Source: Tyto alba (taxonomy: Eukaryota; Chordata; Aves; Strigiformes; Tytonidae). Taken from it: a stretch of 64,000 nt of DNA. The notes beneath the pieces were generated by a model. It saw nothing but the letters and a program-made list of their open reading frames with translations. It searched no databases and was not told where the DNA came from. Below are positions 40,631 through 53,198 of the stretch, piece by piece. Where the stretch lies: positions 21,507,936 to 21,571,935 of the forward strand of contig NW_024881327.1 in assembly GCF_018691265.1 (NCBI RefSeq), given 5' to 3'. The position numbers and the translations under genes were made by a program. Every line of letters begins with the position of its first letter. The first letter of the stretch is position 1.

Positions 40631-43600
40631 TTATCCATCTAATCAAGTTTCACCTCAAAAGTGATTAATACAGACTTCCACATCCAAAAAAAAACATATA
40701 ACCAAAAGAAATTTGAAGGTTGAGACCTCAGATGGGACAAATGGTAATAGCCTCGCTAAAGTCAAAAGATGCTGAGGTTGTGATCTTTTTTTTAAACAGA
40801 GAGCTAATGTACACAGTGTGAACGTAACTCAAAAATTATTTTCATCTCATTACCTATTGTGGTCTCACTTTGTGTCAAATGAAATGTTCTTTAACCAAAT
40901 GTTAAGATTTTATTTACCTCTTTGAGTATCTGTAATCAGCTTTAATCTTGCTCTGTAGCACAAATAATGTATTTATGATGATTGCTCCAAACATTTAAAT
41001 ACACCTAGGGGTCTCTAACACTCAGGAAAACTTAGTGTTTTAAGAATTTAGCCAGAGATAAAAATACTGCTTTTTTCAAATATTTTACCAGGGAAAAAAA
41101 TTACAGATTGTGTTGAGTAAATAATTTAACAAATAATTTCTTCAAACAGCTCTAATTGTCAGGTCCAGAATGCTACCAAGTTAATTTGTCTTCGATGTTC
41201 TTCTCTGCAAAAATAATGTCTTAGAGATTCAGGATTTTTTTTTTTTAATATAAACTACCTCAAAATTCTATCTATAATTCATAGTAATATCTGTCTCTCT
41301 GGCTGACAATTTGAAAAAAAACAGTGCTTTATGGCACTGAAAGAACATTCATTAAATACCTGCAGCACTAGTTAATCTCAACCCATTTTTCAAAGGTTAT
41401 ATGTTTAATATAATTCCAAACCCAAGCTTGAGTAACAGACAGGAAGTTAGACAAATCTCTGCCAAGATAAGAAATATTTCAAAGCAAGACTGAAAATCAG
41501 AGTAACAGTTGAAATGAAATTATAAGACAGGCCAGAGCATACAACAGAAAGATAATGGTGCACTTCAGTGAGAGCTGAACCTTACCAACAGAGAGAATTT
41601 TACCAACAGAGAGCTGAATCTACCACTCGGTGGGTGGAGGTAGGGAAGTGTATGCCTTTTTTAAGAGTATAATGAGATTTACATGTGACTTTCTCTTTCT
41701 TTGTGGAGATTATTCTGGTTTATTGGAAAAAGTCATCAAAGTAAGCTCATCAGATGGCTACACAAAAGAACATATTATTACTTAGTTTTCTAATGTGGCA
41801 AGATAATGAGCAATCTGAATTCAGCTACAGCTTAGAAAGAGCTCTTAACATGAAACAAAAGTTACAGATTTCATCTTCCTCTGAATTCATGCATTGCCAA
41901 TAGAGTTTTGCATGTTTTTTGCCAGTAAGATACAGAGTTGTCTTCCTCACAAAACTCATCTTCTCTCCTAATGAAAATTAAACATAGATCACAGTGAAGT
42001 GTAGGAACTGAAGGTCAAATGCTCTGTTTTGCTTACTACCAGTCAGTTTTGCACACATGGTCATCAAGTATGCAGACATGTAAATATTCACACTCACAAG
42101 CACAGAAGAAAATTTCTTCTATTGTCTGTTTTTTCTTTTGTTTTATTTAGTGTAATGTCAGGGGAAATAGATACAGTTTACTATCTGTTGTGCAAAAATG
42201 AAGTCACATTTGGTCCCTTTCTTTTATGTTTTGATATTGAGGTTGTCATGAGACTTTTGTATTTGAAGAGAACAGCAGCACGGTAAGCAGAGGTGAATCA
42301 AAATAATGTACATAAACATGAATACTTAAATGTCCATAAATGCACGTAAATACAAGAATGATAAAAGACTGCTCTAGCATATTGTAGCTTTATCACCTGC
42401 TACAATAATTTCTTGTTTCTGGCCAGCAGTTTGTAATTAACTTAGACATACAGCTCTTACTAGCTGTATCTATGGCAGTGGCAGCTATGTCTTTTATAAC
42501 CGTTGTGACTGAATTTCTCAGTTGTGAGACAGGATGATCAAAATTTGGTTTTGATGGTGTTTTGGGTAAGAATAGCATGAGACAGTAGTATTCTTGCATG
42601 CTGATTTCAGCTATAATAAATTTTTAGATATACTGATATTGCTCATCTAACAAAGTGTTCTCCAAAATATGATAGAGTCACATAATACTGTGAGTGTCAT
42701 CCACTATAATTTTTAACAGGATCTACCTCTCAATCTGTTCTGTCCAGCATATAGTACATTAAATGTCAGCCAATTAGTTCTCCAGTTTCTTCATAATATC
42801 ATATGATTTCATTAAACTCTGATTAGCAGACAAGGTAGTCATAATACCAATTTATTTTAAAAGTTATTTATGTAATGCAACAATCCCTGTTCATCACACT
42901 TAGAGAGTCCCTACTATATCTTCATGTAGTTTTATCTTGTCAATTTTTAATTAGTGGCAACAGCATGAGAAGGTTTTAATTTCTGGAAAGTTAGCTGTCA
43001 TTAACTGTTAGCTTAATTTGAATTAGCTTGATGCTCAAAAAAGATAACTGGAATTTAGAATTTTTACCTATCAGTAATCTTTATTATATATTGTTTCATG
43101 TTCAGCCTTTTAATTTGAAAAAAAGGCTTTAATGACTGCCTTCTTCCTACTTTTTTTTTCCTAATTTTCTCCTACTCTTTTTTTTTATATATTTTTAAAT
43201 CATTAACCAAACATTTATATTGAAGTAGTTTATACGATTTATTTTAGTTTAATGGGACCAAAAGTAATACGAAGACAGCTGTTCTGAACAGATTTTTCCT
43301 GTTGCATGTCTCAATATATCTTTAGTCTAGTGTTAGCATTAAACATAAGGTGATGTGTTCTTGGGTTTATCTGACATTTACTTACTGATGAAGTGTTCCT
43401 TCTCAGTGTCCTTCCTGAAACTGTAATAATGAAGAAAAGTGAAATAATGCTATTGCTTTTGACATTATATGAAGCTGAAAGAATTTAAAGTATTTTATGT
43501 AGGAATCACTTTGTTTTAATTCGAGTTAAACACCCTCTTCTGTTTCTAAAACAATTAGTAAGATAAAATTAAAAAACTGGAAAAACACACATCTTACTCC

Positions 43601-44370
43601 ATACTCTTCTCCTCATATTGTCTACCGCACAGCCCCCAGACCTTTCAACTTAGTCATGGCCTGAACCTTATGTGATTTCCATGTATTTAGTAATCCACAA
43701 TGTATTTCTCTTCTCCAAAGGAGATCTGAATGGATATGTTTTTTTGGTCTTTTGTCCTTGTTTTCAGATATGTTTTTAAAAGGAGCCGTGATTATCAGTT
43801 TGTCTAAAGACTGTCGGGTAGGCTTCTTGCTCCTACTGTACTTGCAGAAGGATTTATTATTAATTTTGATATCTTCTGCTAGTTATTTCTCAAATATTTA
43901 TGAAATAATATTCCTCAGCTTGACATAGTCAGTCTATTATAACAAGATGATCATTAGAAAGGTAAAACTGAATATTTTTGTTAACCGAACTTTTCTCAAG
44001 GAGGATTCACAATCACCTAAGGGGTTAAAAGCACATTTTAATATTGCATGTCACTCCAGGGCTGCCATGTAGAAAGTTCAGCCATTTTTTTATTCACTTA
44101 CCTACTTATTTTGATTCTTGCTACTCCCAAATTCCAAGCAATTTGACTATTCTTCTTGTTGTCCATGCATCCCAACCTAAATAAGATGTTCCAGATGCAG
44201 CTGAAAGAGAAAATTAGAGAAAGTAATGCTTCTTTATTCTATTTCATGATGACATTCATTTTGCTGCCAATTCATGTGGCAATCTTCTCTCTGATGAGAT
44301 GCTACATGTAGATCTTTTCCAGAATTTCCAGAATTCTTTTTTTTCCATTGCATATGTACTTATATGTACT

Positions 44371-44393
44371 CATATATATATATACACACACAC
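44371..44393. repeat. Compound (TA)n(CA)n microsatellite
   Basis: CATATATATATATA runs directly into CACACACACAC, a compound dinucleotide repeat. Confidence 0.85.
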
Positions 44394-45427
44394 ATTTCAA
44401 ATTACTTTTCCTATCTATATTATTTTCTCTCTTAAAATTCAGCACCATATGGAAACACTGATTAGTCAGTACTGTTATGTCATGTCTGAAAGCTCTGCCT
44501 TCTGGAGAAACTAGGAAGCATCCATAAAGCAGTAAAGAGTTTCAGAATCCATCTAGTGACCTATCAACTTGCTGTCTTGTTCTTATTGGGCTTATCACAG
44601 ACACATCATGCAGGGCTGGCTTGCAAAATTATTTCAGGTTTGTGGAAATGTGGAATGACTCTAATCTCATCTAAACAATTCACTCTAAGATTCTTCTATT
44701 TTCAGTATTATATAGCGAAGACATCTGAGGCTATGTTTACTTATGCTGCAGGCTGTCTGCTTGCAAATACATTTTTTTCAAAAGATGTCTTTATAAATAC
44801 ATTTAAGAGTAACTGACCTTCCCTAGGAGAAAGGCGTAGGGAAGGGAGGGGGGAAGGAAACAAACACAGACTTTAAATAAACTGGCGGAAACATTAATAA
44901 ACCTACTGTTGGAGAAATGTTAACCAAAATGGACATATTGACTTTTCCACTGTCTCTGTATGTCCTCACAGTATCAATTTTAGAAATCATGATTGGTAAT
45001 TTGCTTCAGCTACAGCCACCAATCACCAGCATGTGGGAGAAAACCATGACAGGATTGACAAACATATTCTTAAGGCAAGTCAGATTTTCTAAACAAAACA
45101 CCCATAAACATATGGTCTCTCTTTTGCTTCTCAAAATAGTATTTCTCAGTGACAGAGAAAAAAAGAAAAAACACTGAAATTTGGTGGACCAAAAATATGT
45201 GGCACATCTTATTTTGTTCTGTGCACACATCTGTAAACTTATGCCACATTCAAAGCCTGCCATCAATAATAGGAAATTATGTACAAAACCCTTTCTTGTT
45301 TGTTCAGTGCTACTCTTAAACTTATCAGTAGTGGAAGACTGTGGGGGTGGAAAGACTTCTGTATTTGTTGTTTTGGATAATTGTTTATCTCAAAAGAAAT
45401 TGCTAATACAGAACTTCTGTTTCCTCT

Positions 45428-45465
45428 TTGTGTGTTTGTGTGTGTGTGTGAGTGTGCATGTGTAT
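45428..45465. repeat. Imperfect (TG)n microsatellite
   Basis: TG dinucleotides with a TTTG interruption and AG/CA variants: TTGTGTGTTTGTGTGTGTGT followed by GAGTGTGCATGTGT. Confidence 0.85.
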
Positions 45466-46149
45466 GCAGACCCATATAGATGCATGTGTATTTGAAAGAG
45501 TGGGGAGTTAGCCCTCCCAGATATAGGCTAACATATAAGTAGCAGATTCATCTAACCATAGGACTTTCTGCACCATAAACACGGTTGAGAGACTGGACTG
45601 TTGCTCTGAAAACAATAGTCTGATAAAGGTGTTTTTTTAAGCATTATTAAATGAATAGGATATGGATAAATAGGAATAGGATTATAGACAGGAACTGAGC
45701 ACAGGCACTTCATGACAGAGTGCCCTGCTATGACCAGGAAACAGAAAGATCTCCTGAATGCCAGCCAGGGGGAAAGAAGTATAAAAAGGTAGAGAAGAGA
45801 GTGCAGAGAAGGAAATATTTGAATTATGGTATAAACCGTGTGACAATCACAAAACATACACTTGGCATGTGATTTAAAATATGTGGTTGTCCATAGCTGT
45901 TAATTATATTGCATATAAACCTTTGCAAATAATTGTGTCAAAGTATTTAGTGATTTAAAGAGAGCTTTTGCCCTCAAGAAAATTATTCTGAAATGTTCAG
46001 CTCTATTTGGGCATGCAGAAGATAATATATTTGAGTAGCATCTTTCTACAGTGTTATTTAAAGTCCCATAAAAACAATTTTCTGCCCCATCTACATCTTT
46101 TTTGCTTTCTCTTAATCTTTTTATTTTCTTATAATTTCCTGCTTTTTTA

Positions 46150-46385
46150 TTAGGTGCCTCAGACGGTCCCTTGCTGCTTCTCAGCTGATAGAGCAATGAA
46201 CTGGTTCCCTGGGAGTCAGAAACCAATGTTCTATGATGGTTTGGATTTTTAGGAAAATCAAAGTTTTTAAGATCTTTTGGGAAAGTAAAGTGCAGTTTGA
46301 GGCATGCTCATTCTGTTCCTTGACCTATGCCTTGGACTTTAAATTACTTTTTAAGCTGCATTTTGCACAGGTAAAAAGAAGGCTT
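46150..46385 (+). mobile_element. Possible relic of an ancient tRNA-derived SINE (MIR/CORE-like)
   Basis: TTCTCAGCTGATAGAGCA (46178-46195) closely resembles a tRNA D-arm / RNA polymerase III A box (consensus 'AGCTCAGTTGGTAGAGC'). It is followed by ATGAACTGG, GGGAGTCAGAAACC and GTTCTATGATG (46229-46239). This order matches the tRNA-like heads of amniote SINEs ('AGAGCA.TGGACTGG..AGTCAG.A.ACC..GGTTCTAT'), the last piece being a worn B box. About 90 bases further, TGACCTATGCCTTGGAC (46320-46336) and CAGGTAAAAAGAAGG are weakly like the core-to-tail part of MIR-type SINEs. It is not a functional tRNA: there is no acceptor-stem pairing that I can find. Chance similarity cannot be excluded by eye. 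Confidence 0.3.
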
Positions 46386-48417
46386 TAGACCACATTAGTT
46401 GATCAGTTAGTAAAGCTCATTTCTACTGACAGCACAGAACTTACTTTTCTCCATAGTGAATTTTTAACCATTTGCTGGTTTTAGAACACACAATCATTTT
46501 TCCTAACCCAGAAAGTGCCCATGGATTTATCAGGATATAAAACAGTCTTGTAAAGATCACTGGAGTGTACACATGGAGATAATGATAACTTATAGCCAAC
46601 CTATTTCCAAAGTTTAATTCTGAGAGTGGTTATTTTGTACCGTTAAAACCAAATTGTATATTGTCTCCTCAGACATAAGGAATCCAGCAAAAGGTATTCC
46701 CAAGAGATTATATTTATGCTCTTTCAGAAGCTCATTTTATTTTAGATTTCATCACTGCATTGCTACTGAAATGAAGACCCTTCTTTCTCTTTTCTAACTG
46801 TTTTCTGTAGGATTTGGAAGGGGTAGAGATGTTGTGAAACTCTAACTTCTGGTGAATCCATAATTTGATACTTTCATACCTGAAATATACAGTATGTTTC
46901 AGCAGAGCTATCTCCTGATATACAACCCAGGGGAAGCTTCAGAAATGGGAGACTGTGCATCATGCTATATGCCTAGAAATAAGCCTCTCTTATTTCTTAA
47001 AGTGAACTAACAATCCCCTCTTGGTAGGCCAGGCCAGGGGATTATTAGGCCTTTGTGACGTTCAGTCAAGTTATATGTCATAAAACCATTTTGGCCTCTG
47101 TATGTCATCAGACATAGCAGACACAGAAGAGCTTTCAGCAACTGTACAGCTGCCCTACAGAATTTGAAATCTAAGAAAGAAATACATTTCAGAACCACTT
47201 GAAAGTTCTTCACTGTGTCGATTAGTATCTTAAAAGTGTGGGAAATGAATCAGAATAAAGGTATCAGCGTACCAATTCACATTGTTCACAAAATAATTAT
47301 TGAGCTTTTTCCTCAAAATGCTGAGATTGATTTTCCTCCCCCCACCTTCATTTTTGCAGCAGTGATGAATATAAATAAGTCTCAGGAAAATTACTTCTCT
47401 ACTGTTTCACAATGCTTCTCTTATCTAGCAGGCACAGCTGTCACATACCCAAATGCTTTTATTTATGTTTTCTATGGATGGAAATATTAATGCTTATGTC
47501 TTTTAATGGAAAAAATACTTATTATCAAAGTACATAGTGAATTTTAACTAGCCTACTATTTTTTTTCCTGTAAGAGGTAATGATTATTTTATCCAGCCCA
47601 TTCAAATGTCTTTTTTTTTTTTCATCTCCCTCTCTCAAACTGATGACTGTTACTAGATTAACTGGCAGATGCATACTCTAAAATGTATGCCTACATGAAA
47701 AGTTCACCTTGTTTTCTAGTCCTTTTGTCACTATTTATGCACTTCTAAAAAAACCCAGACTATTTCAACACATAAGGAAAAGTGTCTAGAGTTATGCCTT
47801 GTAAAAACTAACAGGTTAAAGCTTCTACGAATACAAAATATCATTTTTCAGTAAAAAATTATTCAAGAAAAAATGGAAATTTCGTACACAAATCTATTGG
47901 CAAGTTTGGTGTTTTTATTTAAGTAAGTGGAATTGGTAAACCGAGATGTATTAAATTTACTTTTTAGTCTTTTTATGCTTTTAATTTTATACTACTATGT
48001 ATTGGTTCACTGTCCTATAATATAACATTTAGGAACTTGCTGAATTTTTAATTTAAAAACTACAATATCCATTTAAAATTATCTGAATGTTTTTAAAGTA
48101 ATATCTGTGCTTCAAGTATACTATCTCCATGTTCTTTTCAGCAGTTTTCTTCATCTGTATCTGAAATTGATAGAGAAATTGGGTTTTAGAATTAAAAATA
48201 ATCTCTAGTTATGAATTAAAAATATTGTGTGGGAAACACTTTTATCACATACTTTTAATAAGGTTGAATTTAATAAGGTTAATAAAATTGAATCTTGTTT
48301 GATGGTGTGAGTGGTATCAGAGAGTACCAATCTTTCACAGTGTAGGAAAAATTAATTTTTATTATGGCTGCAAATTTTAAGTTTACATTCAGCTCCAGTT
48401 AAGAAGTCTACCATTAT

Positions 48418-48445
48418 CATCAACAACAACAACAATAACGACAAT
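48418..48445. repeat. (CAA)n trinucleotide repeat
   Basis: CAACAACAACAACAATAACGACAA: five clean CAA-type units, then degenerate ones. Confidence 0.8.
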
Positions 48446-51287
48446 ATTTTAAAATCTACAAGGGTCCATGCGTTTTGTATTATGAGTTTTGTGTTACTAG
48501 AGTGGATACAAAAATATAATTCTGTGCTTACACATCTGGAAGCTAGGAAACTCTTTTGTAAATACACTTTCTGACAGCCTTTAAATATTTTTTTTATAGT
48601 TGATTGAAAAAAAAAAATCATGTAGTTAACTACTTCAACCAAAAAACCTGCTCTTCTGGATGAAATAATATACAGTATCTGGCTTATGATTAAAGTTCAA
48701 AGCTGGATTTTTTTCAGACAGAGTAGGACCATATGTTGTACAAAATTCCATTAAAGACACTGGATAGAATATTTCAAGTGTGTTAATACTGCATCATTTA
48801 CAAAGACAATTATTATTTTTGAAGAAGTTGGTCAGTAAAGATCAATAATACATAGATTTGTATACTGACCTTGTAGTTAGAATAGCGGAACAATGTCCAG
48901 AAGTTCAGTAAGTCAAATGTATTTGATCCACTTTCTGAATCAGAAAAGAGGGAAATTTGTCATTTGTTTGGTAATTTTTATTTACTTGCTCATATTTTGT
49001 GGTAATCTGGTAAATATTTATGTTAGAGAAAATTACAGAGGTTGTGCCTTACGCTTAGAGCCAGATGTCTGTGATGATTCTTACTTCCCGTGGGAGTTCA
49101 TTCCACTTTCTTACATTGGTCCCTGGGAAATCGCCTCTATCATAAGTAGATAAAGTGGTTTTAAAAAATATGATGTCCTCTGTCCTGAAGTTTAAATTGT
49201 TTTATGTGATGGCTGTCGAATAAAATGAATGAAAGAAGCTATGACCAACATAATGTATTGTAAGGGTTAATTAGGAGGTTTTTTTACATTATAATTTTAA
49301 ACTAGAGAGATAATATGCAATTGTTTTAATTATAATTAAAATACCATAGTGTGAGAAGACAGCAAACCTCAACTATATTGAAAAGATGGCCTTATTCTGT
49401 CAGAAGGACTGGCACAATTTGTTTTAAAAGACTAGCAAGGAACAACATAAAGGTGTTTGCTTTGTACATCTGTTCCTTCATTGTAGAAGTATTTTTTAAG
49501 TGAAAAGCCTTTTGATGAAGAGGATAACTGATAAAATTAAAGCTGTTATAGGCCCACATGATAATTCATAAGGTGTGTCAAACGTTCAAAGCATTCTAAA
49601 GATACAAAACAGATATTACATACTACTAGGCTTGTTTTAAAACTAAGGTGTTTTTTTCCAAAATGAATATTAAAAAGGAAATTCTCCCACACTCTTGTTG
49701 AAAATGCTTCCTTGTTCCCTAATTTGTAACAATAAAGTTTGTCAAAGTAATCACAGACAGTTACCCATGACTCTGTAACATTCTAAATAATTATTTGTAA
49801 TTTCTTCAAAGTACAAAATTCACATCAAGCTATATTTTATACAGACTCATGTGCTACAGATCATTTTACCTTCCTTCCATATATTAAAATAATTAACTTT
49901 CAGTTGGATAGGTAAACAATTTTCTGTATATATGAATACTTCAAGCTTTAGAAGAAAAAAGGAAATTGAAGTGATGTCACGCTGCTTCTGTCAAGATCCC
50001 ATATGGTCTCTTCATGTTCAGGAGCTCAGTAGTGGGGGCACTATGCCAGTGCATTCCTGAAGTTGCAGAATGTAAAAACCCTGAGCTGGAGCAAGAGGTG
50101 AAAAAGTTCTGTCTGTCCACTCAATCCAGCTCATACCCAGTGCACATCTTTCATTTAGGATGTGTTTCCTACTCCTTCATACAGGCCAGTTTATAAAGGC
50201 AAAGCAAAGAGGCTTTCAGACCTTGTTTTGGGAAAATATGTAACAGCTCAGTGTAAAACAACATTTTTATTTTTATTATATGATTAGATACTTCTGTTAC
50301 ACATGAATAAAAAAATGACATTTGTTCTGATAGGATTGTGTTTGACTGAAGATCATCTAGTCACCTTTTTAAAAATTATTTTCTGTTTTAAAGATAAAGC
50401 AATTAATAAACCTGTCTGTCTTGTATGATATAATGCAAAATACAGGGGAAGTTTTCTCACCATTTCAATGTCTGATGTTATGAACCTCTTCAAAATTGAA
50501 TTTGGGAATCTTTAAAAAGTCACAATCAGTTTGATTTTTCATCAGTAGATATTTATCAATAATACTATCCCTAGCTTTCTTCCAGATTTCCCATCATCCA
50601 CAAAATGGATGACTTTCGGTCAATTTCTCTTTCATGCAATACAAATGTACAGAAACAGCCGTAAATTAATCTTATTTCTCCCACTAAGGATTTAAACTGA
50701 CTTGTAGGGATAGCATGGATTTTCATCCTTTAAACTAAGCTTAAGCCTTATATCTTCATCTGTTTAATGCTCAAAAAGCAATCACTGATGTAAAACTTTT
50801 CTGTTGATTAAACTACTGACATTTTGCCCAGGGCTTTTTCTCAATTCTTTAGTTATTTTCTTGGGGATTTATGGACTATTTTTTATTATTTAATTCCCTA
50901 TTTTTTATATTTAATTATTATTAAAGCTGGAGAACAGTGCAAATTCATCAGGGGGAGGAGGGAGAAGCAAGCTCATTTCACTTTTGCTTCTATCCCAGCT
51001 TCCAGAAAAAAAAAATATTCCTAGGGATCTGCTTCTTTCAACAGAAAAGAAATGAAAGCTTTGGCTTTTTGTATGTGTGTTTCAAATGGTTGATTTAACT
51101 TTATCTTTCTATAGGCAAAAAGAATAATTGAAAAGAACTGTACAGGGAGCAAACCATCATTCTCATTTTTACCAAACAAAAAAGAAGAAAAAGTATTACA
51201 TCTTAATCACATTTTTCCCTCTACAAATTCTAGTTCTCTGAAGTCACACAAGAAGATAAGGTTGGATGCCATCCCATGCTAACCAGT

Positions 51288-52545
51288 CATAGACACATAG
51301 AATAAATTAGGATGAAGTGGACTTCCTGAAGCCACCTAGGCAACCTCTTGCTTCTTTCAGCAGAGCTGCTCCCCACCTAGTCAATCTCCAGCCTGCACCT
51401 TTGAGTTGTGTTGTTTTATCCCAGGTGCAAGAATTTGCATTTGACTTTGTTGAAAATTCTGAAGTTCCTTGTAGCCAATTTCTTCAGCTTGATGAGGTAC
51501 CACTGAGACCTCCCTGGCAGAGTGGGAGTAGACCATATCATATCCAGGCCACTCTTGAAAACGTTCAACAGCTTCAGCCTCATTATGAACGCCGAGGAGC
51601 TTAACTTACAGCAAGTCTCCAGTTAGATATTAGCTAAAAGGTGCTATGGGAGATCATTCTGAAAGGCTTACTAAGGTAAACAACATCCACTGCCCTTCTC
51701 TTCTTCCCAGAGCTATTAATTTCATCACAGAAGGCAAATAGGGTGGTCAAGCACCTTTTGCCCTTTCTAAAACCAAGCTGGCTGTTCCCAACCACCTTTC
51801 TTTTCTCTATGTGTTCAGAAATGACTTTCAGGATTTACTTCACAGTTTTCCTGGGTACTGACGTTAGGCTGACCAGTCTGTAGTTACCTAGATCCTCCTC
51901 CTTTATTTTTTTTTGAAGATGGGTGTAATTAATATTTGTCTTTTTTCCATTCTTAGGTTGCATAACTCTTAAAAGATATTAGTGATCATCCTCTCAACAT
52001 CACCCAGGTCCTTCAGGATCCTTGGAGGCCTTCCAGCTGCCCAAATTTACTTACATCCACTTTAACTAAGTAACAGCTAATTTAGCTCTCCTCCGCTGTG
52101 GGTAGCACTTCCCCAGAACCTACCGCTAGGTGCAGAGAGCTGGGATGTCTGAGAGGAGACCTTGCCAGGCCAAGGAGTAAGAGGCATAAAGTTCCTCTGC
52201 CTTTTCCTCACTTCTTTCACACTGCCTACCATTTCCCTGAACAAGCCAAAAATTCATTCTTCTGGAGATTAGAAACTTTGTGTTATTATTTTTCTCCACA
52301 CCTCTCAGGATCTTAAACAGTACTGCTTCATGGTCAGTCCAGTCAGGTTTGGTTAAGACTGTCACATCTTTGATTAGGTTTTCCTTGTTTGTGTTCAGCA
52401 ACAGAGTACCTCTACTAGTTGTTCTGCCCAGTATCTGTGCCAAAATATTGTCCCTACTCTATTTCAGAAATCTGTGGGATTGCTTTCACCCCACTGCATT
52501 GCCCATCCAGCATCAGGTATTAAAGCTCCTTCTTGAAACTGCCAG
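51288..52545 (-). mobile_element. Old, internally deleted CR1 LINE, minus strand
   Basis: On the minus strand this reads as CR1 ORF2 from the endonuclease (52230-52545) through a linker (about 51960-52230) and the first reverse-transcriptase blocks (51610-51960). It then continues to late RT-region DNA (51390-51500) and the 3' tail (51288-51390). Recognisable pieces include TPIFKKK, NYRLVSLTSVP, GFRKGKRCLTT and AVDVVYL in the RT, and KCKFLHLG downstream of it. The left edge TCATAGACACATAGAATAA is a worn reverse complement of the (ATTCTATG)n CR1 end. The segment that should carry the catalytic FADD/YADD motif is missing, lost in a deletion between the early RT blocks and KCKFLHLG. A second jump joins the LHLG block to the tail. 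In-frame stops and shifts show it is long dead. The plus-strand frame 51317-51604 is antisense to it. Confidence 0.88.
52126..52443 (-). pseudogene. CR1 ORF2 endonuclease C-terminal relic, 105 codons still open
   Basis: This open frame inside the CR1 fossil encodes the C-terminal part of the apurinic-type endonuclease domain and the start of the linker. Visible family features are TTSRGTLL and NTNKENLIKDV (family pattern 'PTR.GALLDL...NKE.L..DV'), then DHEAVLFKILRG. The latter corresponds to the conserved SDHE motif, whose histidine is part of the active site, here with T for S. FLISRRMNFWLV follows, matching the family's 'LDFRRANFGLF'. The N-terminal catalytic residues of the endonuclease and the whole RT core lie outside this frame or are broken. 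The first methionine is not a native start. The open frame is best explained by chance survival, because flanking CR1 sequence is full of stops. Confidence 0.75.
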
Positions 52546-53152
52546 AGGAAAAGAAAAAATAAAAATTACTCACCAATGTTCATCTTAACATTAGCATAAC
52601 ATTCAAAGCAAAATCCCAAGCAAATCTGATGTGTGTCCAATACACACTTTCAACATTTCTTACCAGTGAAAAGCCCAGTTTATTAAAGCATAATAGCTGA
52701 ACCTTCCTCTATGTACCTTCACATTTTCTGCTTCAGTATAACTGTTAGCAACAGCCAATATAACTGTTAGCAACAACAGGAGAAACTCAGACAGCTGTGT
52801 TTAAACTTTTGTGTGATAGTGCCATGCACAGTACTCTGAGGTCTTAGTCCTCAAAGGCTAGAAAAGGGGACATTTTGAAGCAGGCAGTGTCTGCTTTCTT
52901 CCTTGCATTCCAGTTTTCTTCACTGGAAATACTCACTGGAAGGAATAGCAGCCTGACCTTCCTCACATTACTGCAATTAAGAGGTGACTGTGGCAGACAC
53001 AAAGAAAAGGGATGTGGCAGCTTTTTCAGTATAGCTTTAATATTCTTGGCAGTGTACTGTAAATGTATGAAAGAAGTGTCCATCCTTGAAAAGCATTCTG
53101 AATTACAAGGGAAAACAAACACAGACACAAACATGCACCACCCCCTGCAAAA

Positions 53153-53198
53153 GAAAACAAAAACAAAAACAAAAACAAAAACAAAAACAAAAACAAAC
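53153..53198. repeat. (AAAAAC)n hexanucleotide microsatellite
   Basis: C occurs every six bases from 53158 to 53194 in a run of A, giving about seven near-perfect AAAAAC units. It encodes the lysine-threonine run in the chance frame 52875-53231. Confidence 0.95.

Larger units (their letters stand above)
40001..51287. other. Mostly unique AT-rich DNA, no gene seen
   Basis: Apart from the hairpin, the possible SINE relic and the microsatellites listed separately, nothing is recognised. Frames reach 123 codons (40050-40421), very rich in F, L, S and C because the plus strand is T-rich there. An 18 bp tandem doublet lies at 41582-41613. A purine-rich run lies at 44825-44861. A moderately GC-richer patch at 49990-50215 has a 60-codon frame of no known type. 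Confidence 0.65.

Noticed and set aside
46178..46240. Functional tRNA gene
   Set aside because: Only a D-arm-like piece and a worn B box are present; there is no acceptor-stem pairing or proper anticodon arm.
51317..51604. 95-codon plus-strand frame as a gene
   Set aside because: It is antisense to the CR1 copy, whose minus-strand translation matches known CR1 blocks.
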